64,000 nt of DNA from Lysinibacillus sp. FSL W8-0992 (GTDB lineage Bacteria; Bacillota; Bacilli; Bacillales_A; Planococcaceae): positions 2,480,001-2,544,000 of the forward strand of contig NZ_JBBOZQ010000001.1 in assembly GCF_038008685.1 (NCBI RefSeq), written 5' to 3'. The notes beneath the pieces were generated by a model. That model saw only the letters and a program-made list of their open reading frames with translations. It did no database searches and had not been told where the DNA came from. A program made the translations under genes and the position numbers. This document shows, piece by piece, positions 1 to 8,576 of the stretch (its first letter is position 1; every line of letters starts with the position of its first letter).

Positions 1-47
1 GTTAAGATCAAAACGGTTGCAATCGTCCCAATAATAAATTTTTTCAT
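1..47 (-). CDS. Start of an exported protein gene, cut by the window edge
   Basis: Only the first 15 codons are inside the window. They read MKKFIIGTIATVLIL, a lysine pair followed by a hydrophobic stretch, which is the start of a Sec signal peptide or lipoprotein leader. A GGGTG sequence lies a few bases before the ATG. The gene is divergent from the DcuS/CitS-type sensor kinase that follows. Such kinases often sit beside the di- or tricarboxylate binding protein or transporter they control, so a solute-binding protein is a reasonable guess, but nothing in the visible part proves it. Confidence 0.5.
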   Translation of the reverse strand, partial: MKKFIIGTIATVLIL

Positions 48-132
48 ATTCTACACCCAATTGATTCGTATTTTCACATGTTTTTGTTATTCTAACATAA
101 GGAGTAAGCTAAAATATAGTAAGAGGGAGGCA

Positions 133-1740
133 ATGATCTTGAAATTTCAAAAGTTATCGATGAAGGGCAAAATCATGTCTCTTACTTTTTTTATACTTTT
201 GTTGTCTTTTAGTATAGGTGGAACGTTTTTGCTTGGGTTTGTCATGAATGAACAAAAAGAAAAGCTGGCAGAACAGGCATTACTAGTTGCAAAAACTGTC
301 TCGCAGTTACCAGAAATGAAAACGGCTATTGCCAATCGTGATTTCACAGAAGCGACTAAACATATTAATCCTGTTGTTGAAGAAATACGTGATATAAATG
401 GGGCGCAGTATATAGTTGTACTCGATATGCAGCGACGAAAGTATTCCCATCCAAATACGGAGGAAATCGGCACCATCTCACAGTCAGGGGATTTAAACGC
501 TGCATTTTCTGAACATTATTATACATCCATTGCACATGGTGAACGTGGAGATATGGTACGCGCCTTCGTACCAATTATGACTGACAATGGACGTCAAATT
601 GGCGTTGTAATCGTAGGTTATAGTGTATTAACCGTTAGCGAGCTTCTATTATCTATCCAAAAAGAGCTAATGATTACAGTAGCTTTATCACTATTATTTA
701 GTGCATGGGGTGCAAACACATTAGGTCGTCATATGAAAAAGCAAATGTTTGGATTGGAGCCACATGAAATTGCTAAAATGTATGTGGAACGCACTGAAAC
801 TTTTAACGCTATGCATGAAGGGATTATCGCAATAGATACTGAATTGACGATTACAATTTTTAATGAAAAAGCATGTGATATTTTAGGTGTAGCAGAACGG
901 CCATCTTCGTTAATTGGCAAGAAAATTTTCGAGGTGTTACCAGATACCCGTTTACCAGAAATATTAGCGTTAGATCGTCCTATCTATAATCGTGAACTTT
1001 ATATAAATGATCATAGCATTATGAGTAATCGTATCCCTATACAGGTCAATGGTGAAACGGTTGGTGCTGTAGCGATGTTTAAGGATCGCACAGAGGTGAA
1101 GAAATTAGCCGAGGAATTAACCGGTGTGAAGGCGTTTGTCCAGGCATTACGTGTACAAACGCATGAACATAAAAATAAATTGCATACGATCGCTGGTCTT
1201 TTACAGCTTGGACATCATGATCAAGCACTATCCTATTTAACACAAGTTAAGGAAGAACATGATGAAATCACTAATTTTTTAAATGAGCGCATTAAAAATG
1301 AAAATATTTCGGGGTTATTACTTAGTAAAATTGCGCATGCGAAAGAGCATGGGATTACATTAGAAATAGACCGAGCTAGTCGTCTCACAACATTCCCAAA
1401 AAATTTAGATCATCATGATTTTGTCATCTTATTTGGGAATTTAATCGAAAATGCATTTGATGCATTAAAAGATAGTCCAGTTGAAGAAAAGACTGTTCAT
1501 ATTTCTGTAGATGAAGATGATGATGTACTTGCTATTTTAGTAACAGATAACGGAGTCGGCATGACGGAAGCGGTAAAGGCACAAATTTTTGATAATGGCT
1601 ATTCAACAAAAGAAAAAAAGGGTCGAGGTATCGGCCTGTATTTAATAAAAGAAATCGTACAAAAGGGTCAAGGTGAAATTGAGGTAATGAGTGAACCTAG
1701 TAAAGGGACAAGCTTTTTATTAACATTTTATCATCCTTAG
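133..1740 (+). CDS. DcuS/CitS-type sensor histidine kinase
   Basis: Membrane sensor kinase of the family that senses C4-dicarboxylates or citrate and phosphorylates the response regulator encoded next. An N-terminal membrane helix is followed by an extracytoplasmic sCache/PAS sensor containing SHPNTEEIGT, a second membrane helix, and a cytoplasmic PAS domain. The SpoOB-like H box (QTHEHKNKLHTI) and a HATPase domain follow, with NLIENAFDAL, DNGVGM and KGRGIGLYL as N, G1 and G2 boxes. GGGAGG at 125-130 is only two bases from the ATG at 133 but eight bases from an in-frame TTG at 139, so TTG 139 may be the true start. A longer reading from TTG 61 lacks a ribosome site. The ligand cannot be named from sequence. 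Confidence 0.9.
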   Translation: MILKFQKLSMKGKIMSLTFFILLLSFSIGGTFLLGFVMNEQKEKLAEQALLVAKTVSQLPEMKTAIANRDFTEATKHINPVVEEIRDINGAQYIVVLDMQRRKYSHPNTEEIGTISQSGDLNAAFSEHYYTSIAHGERGDMVRAFVPIMTDNGRQIGVVIVGYSVLTVSELLLSIQKELMITVALSLLFSAWGANTLGRHMKKQMFGLEPHEIAKMYVERTETFNAMHEGIIAIDTELTITIFNEKACDILGVAERPSSLIGKKIFEVLPDTRLPEILALDRPIYNRELYINDHSIMSNRIPIQVNGETVGAVAMFKDRTEVKKLAEELTGVKAFVQALRVQTHEHKNKLHTIAGLLQLGHHDQALSYLTQVKEEHDEITNFLNERIKNENISGLLLSKIAHAKEHGITLEIDRASRLTTFPKNLDHHDFVILFGNLIENAFDALKDSPVEEKTVHISVDEDDDVLAILVTDNGVGMTEAVKAQIFDNGYSTKEKKGRGIGLYLIKEIVQKGQGEIEVMSEPSKGTSFLLTFYHP

Positions 1741-1866
1741 TGTTCGGATTTTTCACTCTATAATGGACATAGTACAAAAACATCCACTTCGTATCTCATT
1801 AGAAACAAGTATGTTTAATTCACATTTTAGAGGAGAGTTGTAATCGATTGTATGGAGGGCTAGACA

Positions 1867-2574
1867 GTGACGCAAATAAACGTGTTATTAATAGAGGATG
1901 ATCCAATGGTGCGGGAGGTAAACCGTCAATTTATTGAAAAAGTTGCAGGATTTAATGTAATAGGGCAAGCATCGAACGGCGTAGAGGGAATAGACAAAAT
2001 CCGTACGCTACGACCTGATTTAGTGTTTATGGATATTTTCATGCCCGAGCAAGATGGTATAACTACCTTGCGAAAAATCCGTGAACTCAAAATTCCTGTC
2101 GATGTTATTACTGTAACAGCAGCCAATGATATGGAAACGGTAAAACAAGTTTTGCATCTTGGTGTCTTTGATTATATAATGAAGCCATTTTCGTTTGAGC
2201 GAGTGCAAGGAACGTTAGAAAACTACTACATTCGATTCAAGCAACAAATGCAAACAGAACGGGAGCTAACGCAAGGAGAGCTTGATCAGTTATTCCATTA
2301 TCATAGTGGAGAAGGTAAGGCAGTAGGAGCAATTGAGGAGAAAACTGAGAAAAGTTTGCCAAAGGGTTTTAATCGAGCGACACTAGAGAAAGTAGTGCAT
2401 TATTTGCAAACAGTAGATGGTGCATCAGCAGAAGATGTTGCAAGTGGAGTAGGCATTGCACGTGTGACAGCAAGACGATACTTAGATTTTCTAGAAAAGC
2501 AAAAGGAAATAACGATGGATGTTCATTACGGTGGTATTGGTCGTCCTATTAATTATTATTTTAGTAAAGAGTGA
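1867..2574 (+). CDS. CitT/DcuR/MalR-family response regulator
   Basis: Transcription regulator paired with the upstream kinase. The receiver domain has the acidic pair EDD at residues 10-12, the phosphoacceptor Asp56 in VFMDIFMP, and the conserved lysine in the MKPFSFERV segment. The C-terminal half carries a helix-turn-helix (EDVASGVGIARVTARRYL) typical of regulators of citrate, malate or C4-dicarboxylate transport genes. It starts with GTG, seven bases after GGAGGG (1854-1859). The 126-bp gap from the kinase gene contains a TATAAT at 1759-1764 without a convincing -35, so it may be cotranscribed or have its own promoter. The target is probably the divergent gene at the window edge. Confidence 0.9.
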   Translation: MTQINVLLIEDDPMVREVNRQFIEKVAGFNVIGQASNGVEGIDKIRTLRPDLVFMDIFMPEQDGITTLRKIRELKIPVDVITVTAANDMETVKQVLHLGVFDYIMKPFSFERVQGTLENYYIRFKQQMQTERELTQGELDQLFHYHSGEGKAVGAIEEKTEKSLPKGFNRATLEKVVHYLQTVDGASAEDVASGVGIARVTARRYLDFLEKQKEITMDVHYGGIGRPINYYFSKE

Positions 2575-2687
2575 AAATATAGGTAAATGCTATAGGTAAT
2601 GTCCGTTACAGGTGGATTAAGCTGCAATCCGCGCTAACCACGCAGAATGCCCATGTCTTACGGTTCCGACAGTAAATATATATAAAT

Positions 2688-2727
2688 GACAAAATGCATC
2701 AAGCTAAACATCTTGATGCATTTTGTC
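2688..2727. terminator. Perfect 16-bp hairpin between convergent genes
   Basis: GACAAAATGCATCAAG is followed by an 8-nt loop and its exact reverse complement. It lies between the convergent response-regulator and ispH genes, so it probably acts as a bidirectional terminator. There is no long U run on the plus strand. The rest of 2575-2790 shows no gene. Confidence 0.7.
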
Positions 2728-2790
2728 GTATACTGACGCCATTGTCTGATGAACAATCGAGTACTTTCACATTGCCTTAAGTCGGTTAAA

Positions 2791-3759
2791 TTAATAAGGC
2801 AAAATTTTATCGACAGGCTTAGGCGTTTTTATTTTTGGTAAAATTTTATCAAGTGTAACTGTGCGTTGGATACTATGCGTCGTTTCGTCACTTTCATCAA
2901 ATTGCTCAAGGAAGTTAATAACCTCTTTCACAATAGGTGTTGGTGTTGATGCACCTGCAGTGACTGCAACCGTATTAATTCCTTTTAACCAATCAATTTT
3001 AAGCTCAGAAACATCTGCAATACGATAAGAAGGTGTACCTGCAATTTCTACTGATACTTGTGTTAGACGGTTCGAGTTATTAGATTTTGGATCGCCAACA
3101 ACAATTAATAAATCTGCTTCCCCTGCTTGCTTCGCAACGGCTTCTTGACGAACTTGCGTTGCTAAACAAATTTCTTTATGCACTTCAATATGTGGGAATT
3201 TCTCTTTTAAACTATCCATTAAATGAGCAACATCCCATTGACTCATAGTCGTCTGGTTCGTTACTAGCAATTTATCATTTGTTAAGTTTAATGCATCAAT
3301 ATCCGTTGAAGATTGTACTAAATGAACATGGTCTGGAGCAACACCGATTGCACCTTCTGGCTCTGGATGACCTTTCTTACCAATATAAATAATATCGTAG
3401 CCTTCAGCTGATTTTTCACGAATTAAATCGTGTGTTACTGTTACGTCAGGACATGTAGCATCAATGGATACTAGGCCTTTGCGTTTCGCAATTTCACGAA
3501 TTTCAGGTGAAACACCATGCGCCGTGAAAATAACAGTGCCCGTTTCAACCTGTTCAATAATTTCTAAGCGATTATCGCCGTCTAGTGTAATGATACCATC
3601 TTCTTCAAAGGCATCTGTAACATGTTTATTGTGCACAATCATCCCTAAAATGTAGATAGGTCTTGGTAATGTTTTATCGAGTGCGGCGTTACGTGCAATG
3701 ACCATCGCATCAACAACACCGTAGCAATAGCCACGTGGATTAATTTTTAATACTTGCAT
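2791..3759 (-). CDS. ispH: 4-hydroxy-3-methylbut-2-enyl diphosphate reductase
   Basis: Last enzyme of the MEP isoprenoid pathway. It reduces HMBPP to IPP and DMAPP with an iron-sulfur cluster in the cytoplasm. The three cluster cysteines are Cys12 (PRGYCYG), Cys103 (DATCPDV) and Cys198 (EICLATQ). The substrate-site residues His43, His81 and the HPEPEG loop at 131-136 are present, as is SNNSNR. AAAGGAG lies eight bases before the ATG at 3759, which gives 322 aa, a normal length. An in-frame TTG at 3777 lies before that ribosome site and is rejected. The preceding MEP enzyme gene, ispG, is also in this window at 48.6-49.8 kb. Confidence 0.97.
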   Translation of the reverse strand: MQVLKINPRGYCYGVVDAMVIARNAALDKTLPRPIYILGMIVHNKHVTDAFEEDGIITLDGDNRLEIIEQVETGTVIFTAHGVSPEIREIAKRKGLVSIDATCPDVTVTHDLIREKSAEGYDIIYIGKKGHPEPEGAIGVAPDHVHLVQSSTDIDALNLTNDKLLVTNQTTMSQWDVAHLMDSLKEKFPHIEVHKEICLATQVRQEAVAKQAGEADLLIVVGDPKSNNSNRLTQVSVEIAGTPSYRIADVSELKIDWLKGINTVAVTAGASTPTPIVKEVINFLEQFDESDETTHSIQRTVTLDKILPKIKTPKPVDKILPY

Positions 3760-3828
3760 GGTTGTGACTCCTTTCAAGCTTACCTACCTACATTATAACG
3801 GACAGGCACGGCGAATACAAAGAAACCT

Positions 3829-4383
3829 TCACTCCATAGGTGGCTGGAAAATACGCGGCTTGGATGGAATTGGTTCTCGTGGGGTAGGCGCCGCATTTTT
3901 TTGCGTTGAACGTTTACCTTTAGAGGAGCCTGCTACTTTACTAGCTGCCACTGCATCAGTTGCAGCAGCTGCTGCAACCCCTGCTGCCGCTCCAGCTGCT
4001 GGGAGTCCCTGAAAACCTTTATACAGTTTTAAAAGTGAAGGGATGTTTTTCACCATCGGCATTGCTTGTTGTATATAAGGGGTATACGTTTTAGCAGAGT
4101 TAAATAAACTATTTGCCTGCTGTAAAAATGAACCGATTTTGGAAGGCTCCTGTACGGGTGGCGTCGGCATTTGCCCTCCGAATGCCCCCCTCATTCCACC
4201 GGACATTGGAAAGCCACCTGGAATTCGTGGTTGAGGAAAACCTCCAGGCGGATAAAAGGACTGCGGTGACATCTGAGGAGGTGTTGGCATCCGCATTTGC
4301 GCAGGCATTTGCGCTGGCATCTGCGCAGGCATTTGCATGCCACCCGGATACATCGGGTATTGATAAGGTGGTCTAAATACCAT
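3829..4383 (-). CDS. yqfQ: YqfQ/VrrA-family proline- and methionine-rich protein
   Basis: 184-aa protein of unknown function related to B. subtilis YqfQ and B. anthracis VrrA. The N-terminal half is low complexity, rich in Pro, Met, Gln and Gly, and holds three tandem MPAQ units encoded by a 12-bp repeat. The conserved part near residues 80-115 (IGSFLQQANSLFNSAKTY, then YIQQAMPMVKNIPSL) is the YqfQ signature. An Ala-rich segment and a basic tail end the protein. It lies upstream of ispH, as in B. subtilis. The ATG follows GAAAGGAGATC. Some family members are spore-associated, but function and location cannot be read from the sequence. Confidence 0.8.
   Translation of the reverse strand: MVFRPPYQYPMYPGGMQMPAQMPAQMPAQMRMPTPPQMSPQSFYPPGGFPQPRIPGGFPMSGGMRGAFGGQMPTPPVQEPSKIGSFLQQANSLFNSAKTYTPYIQQAMPMVKNIPSLLKLYKGFQGLPAAGAAAGVAAAAATDAVAASKVAGSSKGKRSTQKNAAPTPREPIPSKPRIFQPPME
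4294..4341 (-). repeat. 12-bp tandem repeat inside yqfQ (possible VNTR)
   Basis: Three full units (CATTTGCGCAGG, CATTTGCGCTGG, CATCTGCGCAGG on the plus strand) and a degenerate fourth. Each encodes Met-Pro-Ala-Gln. The unit length is a multiple of three, so copy-number change keeps the frame. The position matches the variable repeat region of B. anthracis vrrA, though the unit sequence differs. Confidence 0.8.
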
Positions 4384-4571
4384 AATGATCTCCTTTCATT
4401 GTATGCTTTTCATTGATGACATACCTGATTATAGATATGATATGCAGACGCTGATGTTAGCGTTCGACAAATGCTAATAAATGAACAATAGAAAGAGCTC
4501 CTATGTGCTCTTTCATATTAGGTTATGTAAGTCACGATAGAATGGATTATGGGGTAAAGAAAATTCTAAAA

Positions 4572-4607
4572 AAATACACAAAACATTGTATAATATTTTG
4601 TGTATTT
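4572..4607. promoter_or_regulatory. Palindrome with 12-bp arms in a long intergenic gap
   Basis: AAATACACAAAA and TTTTGTGTATTT flank a 12-nt centre that contains TATAAT. It lies in the 419-bp gap between yqfQ (4383) and the 3' end of kdpE (4803). The same gap has a GAAAGAGC/GCTCTTTC hairpin at 4491-4514 and no supported gene. It could be an operator, a promoter element for yqfQ read leftward, or a weak terminator. Confidence 0.4.
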
Positions 4608-4802
4608 GAGCTTATTTGGGTAAAAGAATTATTCTGCATAGGTAGATGAAATGTTTTCTGTTATTGAATAGTCGAATTGTCTTCTACAATTGAGTAAAGG
4701 CATGTCTCCATAGAATAGGAGCCCTGCGCACAGATTTTTACCGTGTAGAAATGGAGTTGTTATAGTTTAATGGCTTATTCGACAGTGCCTTTTGTACTTT
4801 CA

Positions 4803-5507
4803 TTATTCATCATCATTAACTCGTAGCATTCTATATCCAACACGAACGTGAGTCTGAATATACTTTGGTTGTGATGGATTTTCTTCTATTTTCTTTCGAA
4901 GAGTCGCCATAAATACACGAAGACTTGGTACATCTGACTGAAGTGCATTTTGCCAAATCTCTTTCAATAAAAAATTATGTGTAAGTACTTTACCAACGTG
5001 CTTAGATAGCACGACTAAAAGTTTATACTCGATAGGAGTCAAGTGCACTTCTACACCGTTAACAAACACGGTGTTTGCCAAATAATGAATCTCTAACTGA
5101 CCATTAATAAACACTGCGGACTCAGCTTCAAGCTGATGTTCGCTACTAGTTCTTCGTAATGCTACACGGATACGAGCAAGGAGCTCCTCCACGCTAAAAG
5201 GTTTTGTGACATAGTCGTCAGCTCCAGCATCTAAGGCGTTAATTTTATCGAATTCTTCACCACGTGCACTAACAACAATAATGGGTGTTTGGGTCCAGCC
5301 GCGTATTTTATTAATAAAATCTATCCCGTCCATATCTGGTAAGCCTAAATCGAGGATAATGACATGAGGCTTCAACGAAATAGCTTTTTGCAAGGCACTA
5401 GAACCATCCTGTGCAATATCGAATTCATAGTGCTGTGTAGTTAAGGTCATTCTAATTAAATTGCCGATTGCTACATCATCTTCTACGACTAAAATCCGTT
5501 TATTCAT
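4803..5507 (-). CDS. kdpE: KdpE, OmpR-family response regulator
   Basis: Cytoplasmic activator of the divergent kdpFABC operon, phosphorylated by KdpD. The receiver domain has EDD at 9-11, phosphoacceptor Asp53 (ILDLGLP) and Lys102 (VTKPFSVEE). The C-terminal winged helix contains TPIEYKLL and ends with the HVRVGYRML wing. At 234 aa it has the usual length. Its start overlaps the end of kdpD by eight bases, so the two are translationally coupled. Together with the orientation facing kdpA this gives a confident assignment rather than a generic OmpR regulator. Confidence 0.95.
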   Translation of the reverse strand: MNKRILVVEDDVAIGNLIRMTLTTQHYEFDIAQDGSSALQKAISLKPHVIILDLGLPDMDGIDFINKIRGWTQTPIIVVSARGEEFDKINALDAGADDYVTKPFSVEELLARIRVALRRTSSEHQLEAESAVFINGQLEIHYLANTVFVNGVEVHLTPIEYKLLVVLSKHVGKVLTHNFLLKEIWQNALQSDVPSLRVFMATLRKKIEENPSQPKYIQTHVRVGYRMLRVNDDE

Positions 5508-8211
5508 TTATACTGACAACTCCTTTTTTTAAAGTAAAACGAAAGATGGTTCCAGTCGGGTAGTTATCTGCAACTTCTAATTCACTATCATGTAATTTTA
5601 AAATTGTTTGACATAATGCTAACCCTAAGCCTAAGCCCCTTCGACTATCACTACGCTGTACTTTGCCCGTTATAAACGGCTCAAACAGTTTTTCTTTTAA
5701 CGAATCGTCAATACCTGGTCCATTATCAGTAATACTAATGTCAACAAATTGGCCTCTATCTTTTGCTATGAAAGAGATGTCACTACCTGCAGGTGTATAA
5801 GTTAGTGCATTATCTATAATATTTATAATTACTTGAATCATCAGGCGTGCATCCATCAATGCCATGACTAAATCAGGCTCTACATGATAAGAAATATTAT
5901 GTGTATTGTCACGTGGAGTAACATGTTGTAACGCCTCTTGAATAATATCCTCGACTAGCTCTAACTGCATTTCTAATGCAAATTGCCCATCTTCTAACAT
6001 CGAAACTGCCAGTAAGTTTTCAACCATCTGAACAAGCCATTTTGAGTTCTTATATATATCTTCGTATAATCGTGTTTTTTCGATTTCGGGAATATGAGCT
6101 TTATTTGTTAACAGTATATCTGCATTCCCTGAAATAGTTGTAAGCGGTGTTCGTAAATCATGTGAGATGGCACGCAAAAGATTAGCTCTCATCTGTTCAA
6201 GTTCCGCTTCTCTTGCAACTTGCGCATTTAAATTTTGCAAATACCATTTATCGAGAGCAAATGAAAAATCATTCATAATGGCATGTAAAATATCGCGTTC
6301 AAATGCGGGTAGAGGTGCTTGCTTAGAAAGAGCAATTCCTACAATACCCTTAACGCTTCCATTTGAAATAACAGGTAAATAATAGCCATTTACTTCAGGA
6401 AATATATCTGTTGATACACCAGCAAAATGGTTATTATTAATGACCCAATGTATTACACCTAATTCATTTGTATCTTGAAATAGTGATGCTACTTTAGTGT
6501 TCTCCATATTAGACAGACTTGTAGTTGGGAAAAAAATAGTGTTAGTAATTGATTTCTGTTCTATTTCAAAAAATTGAACAGGGTTTTCTACTAATTTAAC
6601 AATTTGTGTCATGCCTTCAGTAATGATTTCTTCGATAGATTTGGCATGTTGTAGCTTGCGATTTGTTTCTAGTAAAACTTCCATCCGATAAGATTTACGA
6701 ACAGCAACGATGGCCTGCTCTTTTATCTTTTTTGTTAAGCTGCTTGTGATGATGCCAGAGAAAAACATAATCAGAAAAGTAATAGGATAGTCCCGATGAT
6801 ATGCTTCTAGGGAAAATCGTGGCTCAGTGAATAAAAAGTTGAATAGAAGTACAGCCACTGCAGAGCTAACAATGTTCATCAGCCATCCGGACGACCATAT
6901 CGCAAGAATTAACACAGTGAGAATATAAATCGTAATAATATTGGATTCGCTGACTCCTATTGTAAAGAAAAATAAAGCTAAAAAAGAACCCAAGATAAAC
7001 ACTACTGCCATTTTTAATAAATCCAACCATTCAATCGTTAATCGATTTCGAACGCCAGTAGGAAAATACAATTGTTCATTTTCTTGATCTGGAACAATAT
7101 GAATAGTTAAATTCGGCGCGAATTCATTGAGCCGGTCACTGATTTTCGGATGTGGCAGCCACCATTTCTTTTTCAAAGCAGTTCTGCCAAGTACTAGCTT
7201 TGTGACCCCACTTAATTGTGCATAGTTTGCTAGGGCAGCTGCGACATCATTCTCTTGAACGATTACGACATGGCCTCCAAGTTGCTCGATCAATTTAATA
7301 TGTTGTTGCAATCGTTCAGCATTCGCTTCATTAAAACTACTTTCTTGCACTTTTTGCACATAAAGCGCAGTGAATTTTCCATGTAATGCTTGGGCAAGTC
7401 TTGCGGCAGTGCGAATTACTTTTGCATTTGTTGGAGAGCTACTAATACCAACTAAAATATGCTCTTCAATTTGTTTCGGTTGCCTAATCGATTCGCAATC
7501 GTTTACGTGTTTGTAATTAATCGTATCTGCAGTCCTGCGAAGGGCAATTTCCCGAAGTGCAACTAAATTTTGTTTGCGAAAAAAAGATGCTAATGCTTTT
7601 TCAGCTTGTTGCTTGTGATAGATTTTGCCTTCTTTTAAGCGTTGAATTAACTCATCAGGTTCAATGTCCACAATTTTAATAAGTGCTGCTTGATCAATTA
7701 AATAATCTGGAATGCGTTCTCGCACTTGTACCCCCGTAATATCTTCTACCACATCATGAAGACTTTCAATATGTTGAATATTTACAGTTGTATATACATG
7801 GATACCTTTCGCAAGTAATTCTTCTACATCCCCAAACCTTTTTGTATGTCGCATAAGTGGAACATTTGTATGTGCCAACTCATCGATTAGCACAATTTCT
7901 GGTTTGCGTTTCAATACTGCATCTATATCTAATTCTTGAAAGTCTCTCCCTTTATAATGAATATTTCTAGTCGGTATTTGCTCAAGCCCGTCAAGTAAGG
8001 CTAATGTATCTGGACGTGGATGTGGCTCTATATAGCCAATTACTACGTCTTTGCCTAGTTTTTTTGCTAGATGGGCTGCATCTAACATGGCATACGTTTT
8101 ACCTACACCAGCAGCATAACCGATAAAAATTTTCAGTCTACCGACAGTTGCTTGCTCCTGATGAATCTTTGCTAAAAACTCTTCTGGAGTGGGGCGCTCA
8201 TTTTCCATCAT
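5500..8211 (-). CDS. kdpD: KdpD, potassium/turgor sensor histidine kinase
   Basis: Sensor kinase controlling the Kdp potassium ATPase. Full length, 903 aa. The N-terminal KdpD domain has a Walker A motif (GYAAGVGKT, residues 31-39) and a Walker B-like IVLIDELAHTN. A universal-stress-protein domain with GRTALKKKW follows, then four membrane helices at roughly residues 390-490, a GAF-like segment, a HisKA H box (RAISHDLRTPLT, histidine near residue 685) and a HATPase domain with DNGPGIDD and GLGLGLAL. Two adjacent ATG codons (8211 and 8208) follow AGGTGAAGG, so the start is uncertain by one codon. In many Firmicutes the USP domain of KdpD binds cyclic di-AMP; that is family knowledge, not visible here. 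Confidence 0.96.
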   Translation of the reverse strand: MMENERPTPEEFLAKIHQEQATVGRLKIFIGYAAGVGKTYAMLDAAHLAKKLGKDVVIGYIEPHPRPDTLALLDGLEQIPTRNIHYKGRDFQELDIDAVLKRKPEIVLIDELAHTNVPLMRHTKRFGDVEELLAKGIHVYTTVNIQHIESLHDVVEDITGVQVRERIPDYLIDQAALIKIVDIEPDELIQRLKEGKIYHKQQAEKALASFFRKQNLVALREIALRRTADTINYKHVNDCESIRQPKQIEEHILVGISSSPTNAKVIRTAARLAQALHGKFTALYVQKVQESSFNEANAERLQQHIKLIEQLGGHVVIVQENDVAAALANYAQLSGVTKLVLGRTALKKKWWLPHPKISDRLNEFAPNLTIHIVPDQENEQLYFPTGVRNRLTIEWLDLLKMAVVFILGSFLALFFFTIGVSESNIITIYILTVLILAIWSSGWLMNIVSSAVAVLLFNFLFTEPRFSLEAYHRDYPITFLIMFFSGIITSSLTKKIKEQAIVAVRKSYRMEVLLETNRKLQHAKSIEEIITEGMTQIVKLVENPVQFFEIEQKSITNTIFFPTTSLSNMENTKVASLFQDTNELGVIHWVINNNHFAGVSTDIFPEVNGYYLPVISNGSVKGIVGIALSKQAPLPAFERDILHAIMNDFSFALDKWYLQNLNAQVAREAELEQMRANLLRAISHDLRTPLTTISGNADILLTNKAHIPEIEKTRLYEDIYKNSKWLVQMVENLLAVSMLEDGQFALEMQLELVEDIIQEALQHVTPRDNTHNISYHVEPDLVMALMDARLMIQVIINIIDNALTYTPAGSDISFIAKDRGQFVDISITDNGPGIDDSLKEKLFEPFITGKVQRSDSRRGLGLGLALCQTILKLHDSELEVADNYPTGTIFRFTLKKGVVSINE

Positions 8212-8246
8212 CCTTCACCTCATTTGTATTATAGCGTCATCTGACA

Positions 8247-8287
8247 TTAAGAAAGTGTAAAGATTTAACCCCTTTATCGTTTCTTAA
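8247..8287. promoter_or_regulatory. Inverted repeat in the divergent kdpD / kdpF region
   Basis: TTAAGAAA and TTTCTTAA are separated by 25 nt in the 161-bp region between kdpD and the kdp structural genes. This is where KdpE should bind, and the AT-rich dyad is the only clear symmetrical element. No good -35/-10 pair was identified. Assignment as a KdpE operator is inference. Confidence 0.35.
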
Positions 8288-8372
8288 TATAAAAAGCGAT
8301 TTCCTAACACTATATTAATTTCAAAGTCAGTATGATGAAAACATCAAATGGAGGGAATGGTGATGTGAATTG

Positions 8373-8462
8373 ATGGACTTTTATATGATTGGCTTATTAA
8401 TCATTAGTTTCGCCAGTCTATATGCGTTAACAATTTGGTGCTATAAGTTAGTCGAAGAGTAG
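8373..8462 (+). CDS. Membrane microprotein preceding kdpF
   Basis: A 29-codon frame (starts MDFYMIGLLII, ends CYKLVEE) encodes one hydrophobic helix with an acidic tail. It sits 11 bases before kdpF in the same direction, at the head of the kdp operon. GGAGGG (8350-8355) lies 17 bases upstream, too far to be ideal, and is followed closely by a four-codon frame ATG-GTG-ATG-TGA (8357-8368) that may feed ribosomes to this start. It is not KdpF, because the next frame matches KdpF better. A second single-span subunit of the Kdp complex is possible. Its reality rests on position and composition only. Confidence 0.45.
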   Translation: MDFYMIGLLIISFASLYALTIWCYKLVEE

Positions 8463-8473
8463 GGGGAATGAAT

Positions 8474-8554
8474 ATGGGAATCGTTATTGGCATTATACTT
8501 ATCTTACTTTTTGGATATTTAGGGTACGCCCTTTTATATCCAGAAAATTATTAA
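8474..8554 (+). CDS. kdpF: KdpF, small subunit of the K+ ATPase
   Basis: 26-residue membrane peptide that stabilises the KdpABC complex. The sequence has one hydrophobic helix and the ending GYALLYPENY, which matches the LYxLLxPE(K)F ending typical of KdpF. AGGGGG at 8461-8466 is seven bases before the ATG at 8474. An in-frame ATG at 8468 directly abuts that site and is less likely. It lies 22 bases before kdpA, its normal place. Confidence 0.85.
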   Translation: MGIVIGIILILLFGYLGYALLYPENY

Positions 8555-8576
8555 TAGGATGCAGGAGGAATAGAGT

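Noticed and set aside
3799-3818. Fifth copy of the GTGCCTGGCAC short repeat upstream of ispH
   Set aside because: Only GGACAGGCACGGCG-like similarity is present; the AAATTGT flank is missing, so chance cannot be excluded.
3758-4376. Two plus-strand frames opposite yqfQ
   Set aside because: They mirror the low-complexity Ala/Pro/Met coding sequence of yqfQ and have no ribosome sites.
8212-8372. Cyclic di-AMP (ydaO-type) riboswitch upstream of the kdp operon
   Set aside because: The leader is only about 160 nt and I could not see the conserved ydaO motifs. Control by KdpDE is sufficient to explain the arrangement.
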